This document shows positions 50,470-58,512 of a stretch of DNA of 64,000 nucleotides, piece after piece. A program made the translations under genes and the position numbers. Numbering within the stretch: the first letter of the stretch is position 1; every line of letters begins with the position of its first letter. The stretch spans positions 2,353,001 to 2,417,000 of the forward strand of contig NZ_CP067100.1 in NCBI RefSeq assembly GCF_016616235.1, read 5' to 3'. The notes beneath the pieces are model-generated. The model was not told the origin of the DNA. It searched no databases and saw only the letters and a list, made by a program, of their open reading frames with translations. The DNA is from Bradyrhizobium diazoefficiens. GTDB taxonomy: Bacteria; Pseudomonadota; Alphaproteobacteria; Rhizobiales; Xanthobacteraceae.

Positions 50470-51984
50470 TCAGAGCCGCCCGACGTAGCCGGCATTTTCC
50501 CACTTCCGTTCAATGTCATCGGCGATGCATTGGGGCGGCTGCCCCGCGCTTCCATCGAAATAGTGCTTGAAGTCGACGTGAACCCTCATGTTGTCCGGCC
50601 GATAGGCCGCCATGCGGTCATAGAGGAGAACCGATCCCGCCTCGAAGCGCCGATAGACCGATTTGTGCATCGGCGATTTCGCTTCCCTGCTCTCGGGATC
50701 GATTGGAAGATCGCGCACGCCGGCCTTGAGAAAGCCTCCCGCCTGCTCATTGTGCTGGGGACCCGCGGGATTGGGCGAGAGCCGCAGAACACTGCCGTCG
50801 TGTTTCAACCCGCCTGGAATGAGCGAAGCTCCGGCGAGCAGCCAGTTCAGCGCGACATCCGACAAGCGGGCCTCATTTTCCAGATAGCCGCCGCCGACAT
50901 CCGCATGCACGCCGGGAAACCAGACCTGTTCGAAGTAGAGGTTGCCGTGCGCATCGCGTTCGTCCTGCTTCTCGGCCGTGGGCGCCCAGCCGACGCGTTT
51001 GAAGTCGGCGCGGTTCTCGTCGATCGCAATCGCATGCTTGGCGTAGCCAACATTTGGATTCAACGTCGTGTCGTAGAATTTGTGCTTCGGCGGCGCGAAA
51101 TGCACGGTCTGGAGGCGCTTCAAGAACCCATAGCCGGGCAGGGATGGCGCGATCTTGAGATAGTTCATGAGAAAAGCGATCAGGGCTGTAGCGACGCCAA
51201 GGTAACTCAGAATCCAAGCTCCCCATGCCGCCCATGGAAAGACCGGCTGAAGGAAGCCTCCGAGCCAGTGAAGCCCGATCAGCAGCGCAATGCCGGAGGT
51301 CACGAGCGCCGTGCCGAGATATTTGTGGCCGAGGGCGGCGACCGTATCGAACACGCCGATGAAGTAGGGAAAGACGTTCGCCCGCTCGGCGCCGTTGATG
51401 GTGCTTGTGCTACCGTACTGCTGTCTGAATTGTGCGGCGATCGCATCTCGAGTCTCCAACAGAAACTGCCGGTATCCAAGAGTCTTGCGCGAGTAGGATG
51501 GGCAGAATTGATAGACATCCTTCACGGCATGCTCGGCCAGCTTGTGGATGCTCTTTGGATCGCGGCGCAGGGGCGAGCCATCGGGCATATGGCGCGGGAT
51601 GCCGCAATAGGTCATGACGCCGGCAACCGATCGCACAGTGTAGGCCCCGCGGCTGAAACCGATCAGGAAGACGCGGTCGCCCTCCTCATACAGGGCAATG
51701 ATCGCGGCGTAACAATCAACGATGTTCCTCGTGATCCCGAGGCCCGTCGCCATGCTGGCGAGATTGTAGAGCCAGCGCATCCAGCCGATCTTGAAATGAC
51801 CGCCGTCCGACGCCGACCCAAGACCGGCGTCATAGAAGGCGACCTGTTCGGACGGTTCGACCTTCGTGTCCGGGCCGACGCGGCAGGCGCGGTAGATCTT
51901 GTAAACATTCGTCCGCGCTTCGTCGAAATTAATGCCGCCGGCCTGGCCTGTGCCGTCGGAGAAGATCACAATATACTTCGGCAT
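50470..51984 (-). CDS. DUF2235 (T6SS Tle-type phospholipase-like) protein
   Basis: A 504-residue alpha/beta hydrolase of the DUF2235 family, which includes type VI secretion lipase effectors. It begins MPKYIVIFSDGTGQAGG, with the family's DGTG motif, and the nucleophile elbow is FLIGFSRGAYTVRS (GxSxG) near residue 113. A hydrophobic hairpin (about residues 230-280, LVTSGIALLIGLHWLGG and ILSYLGVATALIAFLM) is inserted in the domain. FPGVHADVGGGY carries the expected His/Asp region. No VgrG, PAAR or immunity gene is adjacent, so effector use is uncertain; it could be a membrane-acting defence or housekeeping lipase. Confidence 0.85.
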   Translation of the reverse strand: MPKYIVIFSDGTGQAGGINFDEARTNVYKIYRACRVGPDTKVEPSEQVAFYDAGLGSASDGGHFKIGWMRWLYNLASMATGLGITRNIVDCYAAIIALYEEGDRVFLIGFSRGAYTVRSVAGVMTYCGIPRHMPDGSPLRRDPKSIHKLAEHAVKDVYQFCPSYSRKTLGYRQFLLETRDAIAAQFRQQYGSTSTINGAERANVFPYFIGVFDTVAALGHKYLGTALVTSGIALLIGLHWLGGFLQPVFPWAAWGAWILSYLGVATALIAFLMNYLKIAPSLPGYGFLKRLQTVHFAPPKHKFYDTTLNPNVGYAKHAIAIDENRADFKRVGWAPTAEKQDERDAHGNLYFEQVWFPGVHADVGGGYLENEARLSDVALNWLLAGASLIPGGLKHDGSVLRLSPNPAGPQHNEQAGGFLKAGVRDLPIDPESREAKSPMHKSVYRRFEAGSVLLYDRMAAYRPDNMRVHVDFKHYFDGSAGQPPQCIADDIERKWENAGYVGRL

Positions 51985-52399
51985 TGCACATCGTCCCCAA
52001 AAGCGCGCCAAAGGCCAATCCATATATCACAGATTGCACGAGCCTAAATGTGAGCTGGCCCACTTGAGCACAGCTCGCGGATGGTCGCGTTCGCCTCATT
52101 CAAGGCTCAACTCGCCGCGATGGCGAAAACGGCTCGGTCAACGCCGCGGGGGCTGAAGCTCAACCGCAAGCCTCTCGGCAGCCACCATCCCTTACCTTGC
52201 TCCCTCGGACCGCCGCGAAGGGGGAGCGCATTGGGCGCAGCCAAATTTGTAAGGGTTCGGATATTTTTGGCCCCGCGCGGGGTCTGCGCGGTTTGCGGGC
52301 GGGAGAAAAAGAGGCGGGCCTGTTTCCCACTTTGGGGGCCGTCAGCCGGTTGCAATTCGCGGGCCGCGCGTGTGTATTTGAGACGACAGGGGAAGAGGA
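51985..52399. other. Intergenic region, no supported gene
   Basis: About 415 bases between divergent genes. Overlapping short frames are present but have mixed, low-quality composition. A small GCCCCGCGCGGGGTC hairpin occurs near 52270 in the leader of the downstream gene. Confidence 0.5.
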
Positions 52400-53356
52400 A
52401 TGGCCAAGCGGGTTAAAGAGCCGAGCCAGCGGGAAATTCTGGCGTCGATCCGAAAGACCACCGAGAAAGAACGGGTCGAAGAGGCGGAGTTCGAGCGCCA
52501 GATTGCTGCGCTTTTTGAGGCGGCAAATTGGAGTGCGTCGCGCTTGCCCGACGGCGGCCGAACGAGACCCGGGGACCTGCTCGTCAAACGCAACGATCTT
52601 GGCCGCGAGCGGCGCTACATCATCGACGCGGTGAGCGAGATCAATCCGCCGCGACTGAGACAGGCGTTTGAGGACTTTCGCCATTCGATCGAACAGAAAA
52701 AGGAGCCGGACTTCGATGAATACTGGCTGGTCGGGCAGTATTTTATTGGCGAGCCTATGAGAAAAATGCCGCGGAACGATCGCCGCTTCCGCGCGCTGGA
52801 CCTAAAGCAGCTTCGAGAGTTGCTGGCCATTCCGAAGCCCAAGAAGAGCAAAGCCAGCACGCGCCTCGGGAAGGCGGTTCTGGCTAACGAGAAGGAAATC
52901 TATCTGGCGATCGCCGGCCTCATTCTCCAGATCGAGGCCAAACTCGAAGCCTTGCGCGGCGAGCTACCCAATTCCGACGATGGACAGTCACGGGTTGCAC
53001 GTGAAATTTCCGGCTTCGAGCGGATGAAAGCCGAGCTCGAACGAATCCGCGAAATGGTTGCTGCGTTCAAGAAGGGCAAGGCGCCAGACCAGGAAGTCGT
53101 AAAAGCCACCAAGACGTTTAGGCAAGGCGTGGAGGAGTGGTGGACCAATAAGAGCGGGGAGATCCTGACCTCAACTGCGAAAGGCGCGATACTCGTCTCA
53201 TCGGTTGGCCTCCTGGCCCTGATGAAGGCGGACAGTGTTGCCGCCATCACCGCGGTCGCTGCTGTGGTCAACGGCGGCGCGATAGAGAAGGCCAAGAAGA
53301 TCGGGCGAGCCATGAAACGGATCGGCAAGCAGGCTCTTACGGAGGAGGCGCGGTAG
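52400..53356 (+). CDS. Uncharacterised protein with nuclease-like segment and hydrophobic C-terminus
   Basis: A 318-residue protein, no named family recognised. Residues 1-120 are charged and contain GRTRPGDLLVKRNDLGRERRYIIDAVSE, a strand-turn-strand pattern with Asp and Glu that resembles a restriction-endonuclease-like core, although a clear D-ExK is not seen. Residues 150-245 are a long coiled-coil-like region. Residues about 265-300 (GAILVSSVGLLALMKADSVAAITAVAAVV) form one or two hydrophobic helices. The last residues are basic. Location in the defence island makes an effector role possible but unproven. ATG 52400 follows GGGGAAGAGGA. Confidence 0.6.
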   Translation: MAKRVKEPSQREILASIRKTTEKERVEEAEFERQIAALFEAANWSASRLPDGGRTRPGDLLVKRNDLGRERRYIIDAVSEINPPRLRQAFEDFRHSIEQKKEPDFDEYWLVGQYFIGEPMRKMPRNDRRFRALDLKQLRELLAIPKPKKSKASTRLGKAVLANEKEIYLAIAGLILQIEAKLEALRGELPNSDDGQSRVAREISGFERMKAELERIREMVAAFKKGKAPDQEVVKATKTFRQGVEEWWTNKSGEILTSTAKGAILVSSVGLLALMKADSVAAITAVAAVVNGGAIEKAKKIGRAMKRIGKQALTEEAR

Positions 53357-53467
53357 AATAGAGCGGGTTATGCTCTTTTAAAGATGCGGAGGTGGCGGCA
53401 ACATATGCCGGCCTCCGACCCGACGTGCGAGGACAATCCGCATAACTGATCTATCAAGAAAGCTATA

Positions 53468-53746
53468 TCACCGAGCGGCGGGACGACCCTTGAACGCCAT
53501 CACGGATGTGCATGTCGCGGTGGTGCAGTATATCAACGTGAGCTCAGAACCTCTGCGAATGGTGTGCAAAGTGCGTTTGCCGCACTGGTAGCAGTTTTTG
53601 CCAGAGCCGCCGCCGGTGCCGGCTGGCCTCTTTACCCAGCCGATGCCGTCGCAGTTACTGCACTTGCTGTAGGCTTTGTCTTTGTTGTTGTGGCGCGCGC
53701 GAGCAAACGTCAGCTCACCGCACCACGGACATCGCTTCCCCGGCAT
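53468..53746 (-). CDS. Small zinc-ribbon protein
   Basis: A 92-residue protein with CPWC and CSNC in the first half and CYQC and CTTATC in the second, eight Cys in all, fitting two zinc ribbons. A Gly-rich linker (PAGTGGGSG) separates them. The ATG follows GGGGAATAACA. Zinc-ribbon proteins of this size often bind nucleic acid or chaperones; no specific role is visible. Confidence 0.7.
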   Translation of the reverse strand: MPGKRCPWCGELTFARARHNNKDKAYSKCSNCDGIGWVKRPAGTGGGSGKNCYQCGKRTLHTIRRGSELTLIYCTTATCTSVMAFKGRPAAR

Positions 53747-53842
53747 TGTTATTCCCCGCTTTCCGCTCTGAATAACATGGCGCGAATGTTCGTGCTATAT
53801 TTCTGTCACGAATATCCCGATCCTCGTAAAGGACTGATTGAA

Positions 53843-53974
53843 ATGGCTACCAAGCAGAGCTCTCCGAAACCTACCCTCGCGGACTCGAAGAAGCTCTCAG
53901 CATCAGTGCTGTCGCAGGGCGAGGTCAGCGCAAATAAGAAACGGTGCCGGCGGCAATGCCGGCACCACTCGTGA
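53843..53974 (+). CDS. Doubtful small ORF (43 aa)
   Basis: ATG 53843 with AAAGGA upstream, giving MATKQSSPKPTLADSKKLSA and a Ser/Lys-rich body. The last codons run through the CBASS terminator hairpin (53943-53966) and encode an unlikely Cys/Arg/His tail, so either the gene is a remnant or the hairpin serves both strands. Confidence 0.3.
   Translation: MATKQSSPKPTLADSKKLSASVLSQGEVSANKKRCRRQCRHHS
53943..53966 (-). terminator. Terminator of the CBASS transcript
   Basis: Minus-strand reading: GGTGCCGGC, loop ATTGCC, GCCGGCACC, then GTTTCTTATTT. The 9-base stem lies 11 bases after the CD-NTase stop. Confidence 0.75.
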
Positions 53975-53977
53975 TCT

Positions 53978-55426
53978 TCACTCAATCAAGACGCGGAACG
54001 GCTCGCTTTGTGCGACAAGAGCATCATCCCGCCTGCGGATCACGAACGCTTCGACCAGATGCACACCGCGGTAGCTCAGCTCCTCAAAACGGCTCTGGCC
54101 GCCTTCTGACGGGTAGAAACCACCGCGCAGGGCCCGGGCGTTATAGGCCGCTTCGTCGGTGTTGGTGACGCGCCACTCCACGGTAAACTCGTCTTTGCTA
54201 GGCGGCAGGCCGAGATTTGTCACCGCCGTAAATTCGAGCCATCGGCCCTTCGGTACCGGATCAAGCGACTGCACATCGCGAAGCTTGTTGTAGCCCTTGG
54301 ATTGGTAGAGCACGGCTTTGACGAAGATTGGGAACGTGCCGGTGCGAGCTTTTTTCCACTTCGGCGCCTTCATATACGGGCGCTTGTTGAAGCCTTCCGG
54401 CAGTGCTCGAACGCCATAGCTCTTGACGGCATCCACGAGATCACCGGCGAACAGCGCAGCAGCGCTGACGCTCTCCTTCAGCTTGGCAATGGCCATCTTG
54501 CTGATGGATTTGCCTTCGTCGATGTCAACCGATGCAGCGAACTCGTCGCCGAAAACACGCCGCCACTTGGCGATGCTTTCGTTGCGGTCCTCCTCGTCAT
54601 AAGCTTCGTCGATCCAATCCCGGTATGTGTGGACCTTGTCGCGGAAGTTCGTGTACTGGTCGTCGGTCCACGCGTCGGCGAAATTCTCTTCCAGCAGAAA
54701 CGGATTCGAGACCGTTGGCTTAGCGTTATTCGCCTGCAGCCAATCATCGAGGCGGCCGAAAATCGTCTTTAGAGCAGTCGGGGTGTCCGCGAACGCGTCG
54801 GTATCTTTGTCAGTACTCTGGATGCGATAGCCGAGCAGCGTCGTGAGCAGCACGGATGTGCAGGTAAACCGCGTCTTGATGTCCCGCATGTACTTGATGA
54901 GGCGGGTAACCTTGCGGAAGCTGTTGCTGCCCGAGTAGCCGTTCTGCGTGGTCAGCCAGTCGGTGTACTGGATAGGCTCGGAACGCTCGAACTCGTCGTC
55001 GAGGCGGTTGCAGACTTCCAGGCGCGCCCCGATCCGATTCACCACGCAGGGCGCCACGTCGATTTTGCGTTCGTTGGCGTAGTTGATCGTAACGCAGTGC
55101 GACCAGCGCTTCAGCTTGTCTTTATAGGTGGTGTTCTCGCGCAGGGCGTCATACAGCTTTTCGACATAGTCCCGCGCCGTCCAGCCATCGACAGGATGGA
55201 CGAACACCAGCAGATCGGCGTCGAACTCGCCTTGATCTACTGGCTTGATGATCGTCTTATGTGCCCACGAACCTTGAGGCGCCCAGCTCTGGATTTTTGG
55301 CTTCCAATCGGAATCCCGAATGGCCTGCTTGATGGCCTCAATGCTTTTTTCGAGATCGCTGACCCGCGTCTGGTTCAGGTTGACGGTATCGTTGAGGAAC
55401 GTGTTGAATTGATCGATCAGCTTCAT
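53978..55426 (-). CDS. CBASS CD-NTase (SMODS) with AGS-C sensor domain
   Basis: A 482-residue cyclic-oligonucleotide synthase. The nucleotidyltransferase core has GSWAHKT at 52-58, the metal-binding EFDADLLVF with Asp69 and Asp71, and the third Asp at KIDVAP (Asp123), so the active site is complete. A helical middle (SMODS-associated) follows. The C-terminal 90 residues (FTVEWRVTNTDEAAYNARAL, then GFYPSEGG and YRGVHLVEAFVI) match the AGS-C sensor domain. On phage infection such enzymes make a nucleotide messenger that activates the effector. ATG 55426 would overlap the ancestral effector stop by 4 nt (ATGA). The product nucleotide cannot be told. Confidence 0.88.
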   Translation of the reverse strand: MKLIDQFNTFLNDTVNLNQTRVSDLEKSIEAIKQAIRDSDWKPKIQSWAPQGSWAHKTIIKPVDQGEFDADLLVFVHPVDGWTARDYVEKLYDALRENTTYKDKLKRWSHCVTINYANERKIDVAPCVVNRIGARLEVCNRLDDEFERSEPIQYTDWLTTQNGYSGSNSFRKVTRLIKYMRDIKTRFTCTSVLLTTLLGYRIQSTDKDTDAFADTPTALKTIFGRLDDWLQANNAKPTVSNPFLLEENFADAWTDDQYTNFRDKVHTYRDWIDEAYDEEDRNESIAKWRRVFGDEFAASVDIDEGKSISKMAIAKLKESVSAAALFAGDLVDAVKSYGVRALPEGFNKRPYMKAPKWKKARTGTFPIFVKAVLYQSKGYNKLRDVQSLDPVPKGRWLEFTAVTNLGLPPSKDEFTVEWRVTNTDEAAYNARALRGGFYPSEGGQSRFEELSYRGVHLVEAFVIRRRDDALVAQSEPFRVLIE

Positions 55427-56281
55427 GCTGCGGCCCTCTTGGCGCGCGCAGCGGCACGGTCTGCCTGGTAGGCTTTCCAGCGTTGATCGAGCTCGTCGAC
55501 ATACCAGCCGTACAGGTATGGTTTCCGGCGCGCCCTCGACGGCCGCGTTATAATCAGTCATGGCGAGCAACACATCGGGCATCGGGTAGCCGTTCGCATC
55601 AGCGGCGGACAGGCGCTGGCGGATGTCCCTGATCTCTTTTGCCGCGGATTTTTGCTCTTGGTACGCGCCGAGCACGTCCGCTGACATCACGAATACGATC
55701 AACGCCAAGAACACCCGCAGCACCAAGAACGCCACTTCGCGCTCCACGAAGGGCACAGTGGCGAAGGCAATGCCAAAGAAGATCAAAAGGAAGAACCACA
55801 GGATGCCGAGCATTACATGGCTGCTGATGCGTTGCAGGTGCTCACTGTAGAGAGCAGATTCTTCCAGCATTTCCGCAAGGCGCCCGGCTCCGGCGGGCAG
55901 GGAGGAGGCGTAGTAGTCCCCTTTCTCGAACTTCTGGGCCTTTTCGGTTGAGACCGTGAATCGCTCACGGAGGGCGCTGATTTCGCTCGGCGAGAGTGAT
56001 TCTTCCAAGCCGCCGGTAAGGAGAGCGGCGCGCCGGGCAGCTTGCGCCGCAGATCGGGACTTTTCATACGCTCCATTCACCACCCACCAGAGCGCGAGCA
56101 GGAGCGCGCCGCAGATCGCAATGGTGTAAAGGGTGGCATGGTAGTTGTCAGGGATGACAACCGAGATCGCGGCCGGCAGTGCGACGGCGAGTTGCAGGAA
56201 GAACAGCGCTACGCGGAGCTTCGACGCCCTGTCGAACTCGGCGCGTAAATAGCCGACCAGATTCGCTGACGTGAGGCTCAC
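55423..56281 (-). pseudogene. S-4TM-type CBASS pore-forming effector, frameshifted near its 3' end
   Basis: Four membrane helices (about residues 23-43, 49-70, 155-177 and 183-205) with the polar motif YEKSRSAAQAARRAALLTGG between pairs fit the S-4TM effector family, which kills the cell by permeabilising the inner membrane. The first 255 residues read normally. Near 55519-55520 one extra base (or a two-base loss) shifts the frame. Dropping one base restores YLYGWYVDELDQRW and a basic tail ending at a TGA that overlaps the CD-NTase ATG. As it stands, the frame runs through an unnatural linker (PVRLVCRRARS...) straight into the CD-NTase, giving a potential 767-residue fusion. GTG 56281 follows GGAG. 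Confidence 0.75.
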
Positions 56282-56405
56282 GCTGCCGCTCCATTGTTTC
56301 GTGATGAAATGCGAAAGGTATGAACCGCATGTATGTACGCGGAACCCGATTACAACTGCTGATTACGTTTGTCCAGATTTTCAACAGGAAAGCGCCGCCT
56401 CGGCA

Positions 56406-56807
56406 ATGCGGGCGACTCATCCGGCGATCACGGCGTGTACCTCATCCATTCAGTACAAGCTGCCGGAATCGATGACTCGCAATAGCGCCGGGGAGATATC
56501 GACGCATCAGCTGGCTGGCCTTGTCGTCCCCTTCTTTCGTATGCCGCTCATGCGGCGGGATCTATCAGGACAGCATTGGAGACTCATAGATCTAGAACAA
56601 AAATTTCCTGGTGCTGTCTTCTATGCCTCGCCGGGCATGCACAATCTGGGTGAGTTCAACCTTGCGTACAAAGATGGACGCGTCCACGAGAGATCGGCCT
56701 TCTTCTCTCCGGCTGATATCGGCCCGCTTCCCGATGACAAGAATCATACGATTGCTTACAAACTAACACGCCCGTCGCGTACTTCTGCTCACACCCTCGT
56801 CCGATAA
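56406..56807 (+). pseudogene. Probable truncated gene, C-terminal fragment of an uncharacterised protein
   Basis: About 133 residues. The second half (FFRMPLMRRDLSGQHWRLID, then VFYASPGMHNLGEFNLAY and ADIGPLPDDKNHTIAYK) is protein-like and recalls a family of roughly 300-residue proteins with a 'YASP-FH' and 'IGPLPDD-HH' pattern. The beginning has poor composition and no ribosome-binding site, so it looks like the tail of a longer gene cut by rearrangement. Confidence 0.45.
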
Positions 56808-57441
56808 CTGCACTGAACTACGGAGCGCTCGCTCAAAACGCTCGCGCCCTCTTTGAACGTCCGCAATACCGGACACCGGAGAGTTCATCGCGATTGCTCA
56901 GAGACACGGTTCGAACTTTGGTTAGTCCGCAGATGCGAGGAGCCGAGCCGGAGCTGGCGCAGCGCGTCAGGACGAGACGAGCAGCCGAGCCGACCGGCTC
57001 GACACGTTCCGGGCATGTGGAGCAGGCGGTCGAGGATATTCTGGTGGCGCGAGTAGACCTCGGCGTAGACATGTTGATTACACAGCCGAAGAAGTGATGG
57101 CTGCCCACAGGTCTAGCTACATCCTTGGAGTCGAATCGACCGCGTCACCCCATCGCTCCTCCAAATCAGCGCGAGATCGGTACCCTGCGGCAGGATGCTC
57201 CCGAAGGATTGAGCTGGCAAACTACAGGAGCTGGTCTACCAATTGCGCCGTGATCCCACGACGGGATTCGGTCGGCTGGTTCGATGAATAGAGCGACTTC
57301 GATCTCCGCACTTGCGCAGGTGATCTAACGCACCGCTAGTTTAGATCGGCCGACCGCGCCCGCAGCCATATTAACGAACTCGCGGGCGATACGTGCACGT
57401 ACGAGCGCTTCAGCCCCTGGCATTGATCAGAAATCCACCAT
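56808..57441. other. Gene-poor AT-richer stretch, possible remnants
   Basis: About 630 bases with no supported gene. Between 56830 and 57110 open frames on both strands are Arg/Ser-rich; they may derive from an insertion sequence but I cannot name one. 57110-57441 has no frame of interest. Confidence 0.5.
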
Positions 57442-58401
57442 TCATTGGATGAAGCCGGCTCCTCTAAGATCCGATAATTGATCAAACTTCCACTTCTTGT
57501 CTGCAATGAAGTCGACTCGATCATCGAGCTCTACAAGGAAGTCTAGTGAGCGCCGGTTGATCTGCAGGATGCCGAACTTCTGCTCGTACATCCTCCGAAC
57601 GTCGGCATCGTCTCGAGGGAACACGGCGTACCAGGGAATCTTTCTATCCTGTCTAAGACGAAAAAGCTCGGCTCCTATATCCATATCCATGAAAGCATAT
57701 CCGATAAATAGCACACAGCTCTGGTTGAAGTCAGAAAGGAACCGTTCGATCATACCTTTGTAATCGCCAATCATGCGAAAGTAATCGAACATTGTAATGA
57801 CGAGCCCACCGTGCCCGATTTGGCGCGCTGCTAGCTCCATTGTCCCGTGCGGTTTGAACAAGGACATTCTGGGAGCCGGAGAATCCAGGTGCGCTGCATT
57901 GTGCCTTAGGAAGATCTCCTCCGTTTTTGGTCGCCCGATCTGAAGGCGCCAGCCCTTTTCGATGAGCTCATCATAATTCGTAGTGAAGAGCGCCTTAGGT
58001 CCAAGAAAGGGAAGCACAGCATGTTGCCAAAGAGGTCGGATGCAGTCGAATCGCGTCGTCAGATATTCCTCAATGGCCCCCCGTCCGGCCCGCGCTTCGG
58101 CCAAGGCCGCAGCATGCTCGAGGGTCATCATCCCTAGCGTTTTCGGTCCAAACGCTCGCCTCTCTTCATCGTTGCACATGAATTCCAGCCAGATCTCATC
58201 CCGCAGCCGCAGTGCAGAAGGTAAGAGTTGACCTGCCCGGTTCTTGGCGCCGACCGAAGCCCCGGCGCCCAGGAATATCGTCAGCCGGGAATTTAAGCGG
58301 CCCCAGTTGCTAACAAGGTTTTCGAAGTTCCCGTCAGGCGGAAGAAATTGCCGCTCGTACGGGTCGATATCGTCCGGCTTCGGACCGTGGTCCTTGGTCA
58401 T
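57442..58401 (-). CDS. SIR2-family protein (probable NAD-degrading defence effector)
   Basis: A 319-residue SIR2_2-type protein. The NAD-binding start is TIFLGAGASVGAKNRAG; then FTTNYDELIEKG (Asn and Asp of the active site) and LFKPHGTME (catalytic His). FIGYAFMDMDIG is the usual final strand. There is no zinc module, which fits bacterial SIR2 effectors that hydrolyse NAD rather than deacetylate. The frame extends 29 codons upstream to a TTG at 58488, but ATG 58401 is the first standard start. It is transcribed away from the helicase-like gene across a 111-base gap, probably sharing a control region. Confidence 0.85.
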   Translation of the reverse strand: MTKDHGPKPDDIDPYERQFLPPDGNFENLVSNWGRLNSRLTIFLGAGASVGAKNRAGQLLPSALRLRDEIWLEFMCNDEERRAFGPKTLGMMTLEHAAALAEARAGRGAIEEYLTTRFDCIRPLWQHAVLPFLGPKALFTTNYDELIEKGWRLQIGRPKTEEIFLRHNAAHLDSPAPRMSLFKPHGTMELAARQIGHGGLVITMFDYFRMIGDYKGMIERFLSDFNQSCVLFIGYAFMDMDIGAELFRLRQDRKIPWYAVFPRDDADVRRMYEQKFGILQINRRSLDFLVELDDRVDFIADKKWKFDQLSDLRGAGFIQ

Positions 58402-58512
58402 CGAGAAAGTCCATTCCTGCTTGGATAAATCGTCGAAATTGCCATCGGCGATTGTTTCCCGCCGACATATGCTTCTATTCTTATACAACTTATCGTTTAT
58501 AGGGTCCGATTC

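Noticed and set aside
53978..56281. Annotating the 767-codon frame as a natural single-chain effector-synthase fusion
   Set aside because: The linker is out of character, and a one-base shift restores a normal effector end with an ATGA overlap, so a frameshift is the simpler explanation.
56833..57108. Minus-strand frame of 91 codons as a possible transposase fragment
   Set aside because: Ser/Arg/Cys-rich composition and no recognisable transposase motif; kept only as an unassigned remnant.
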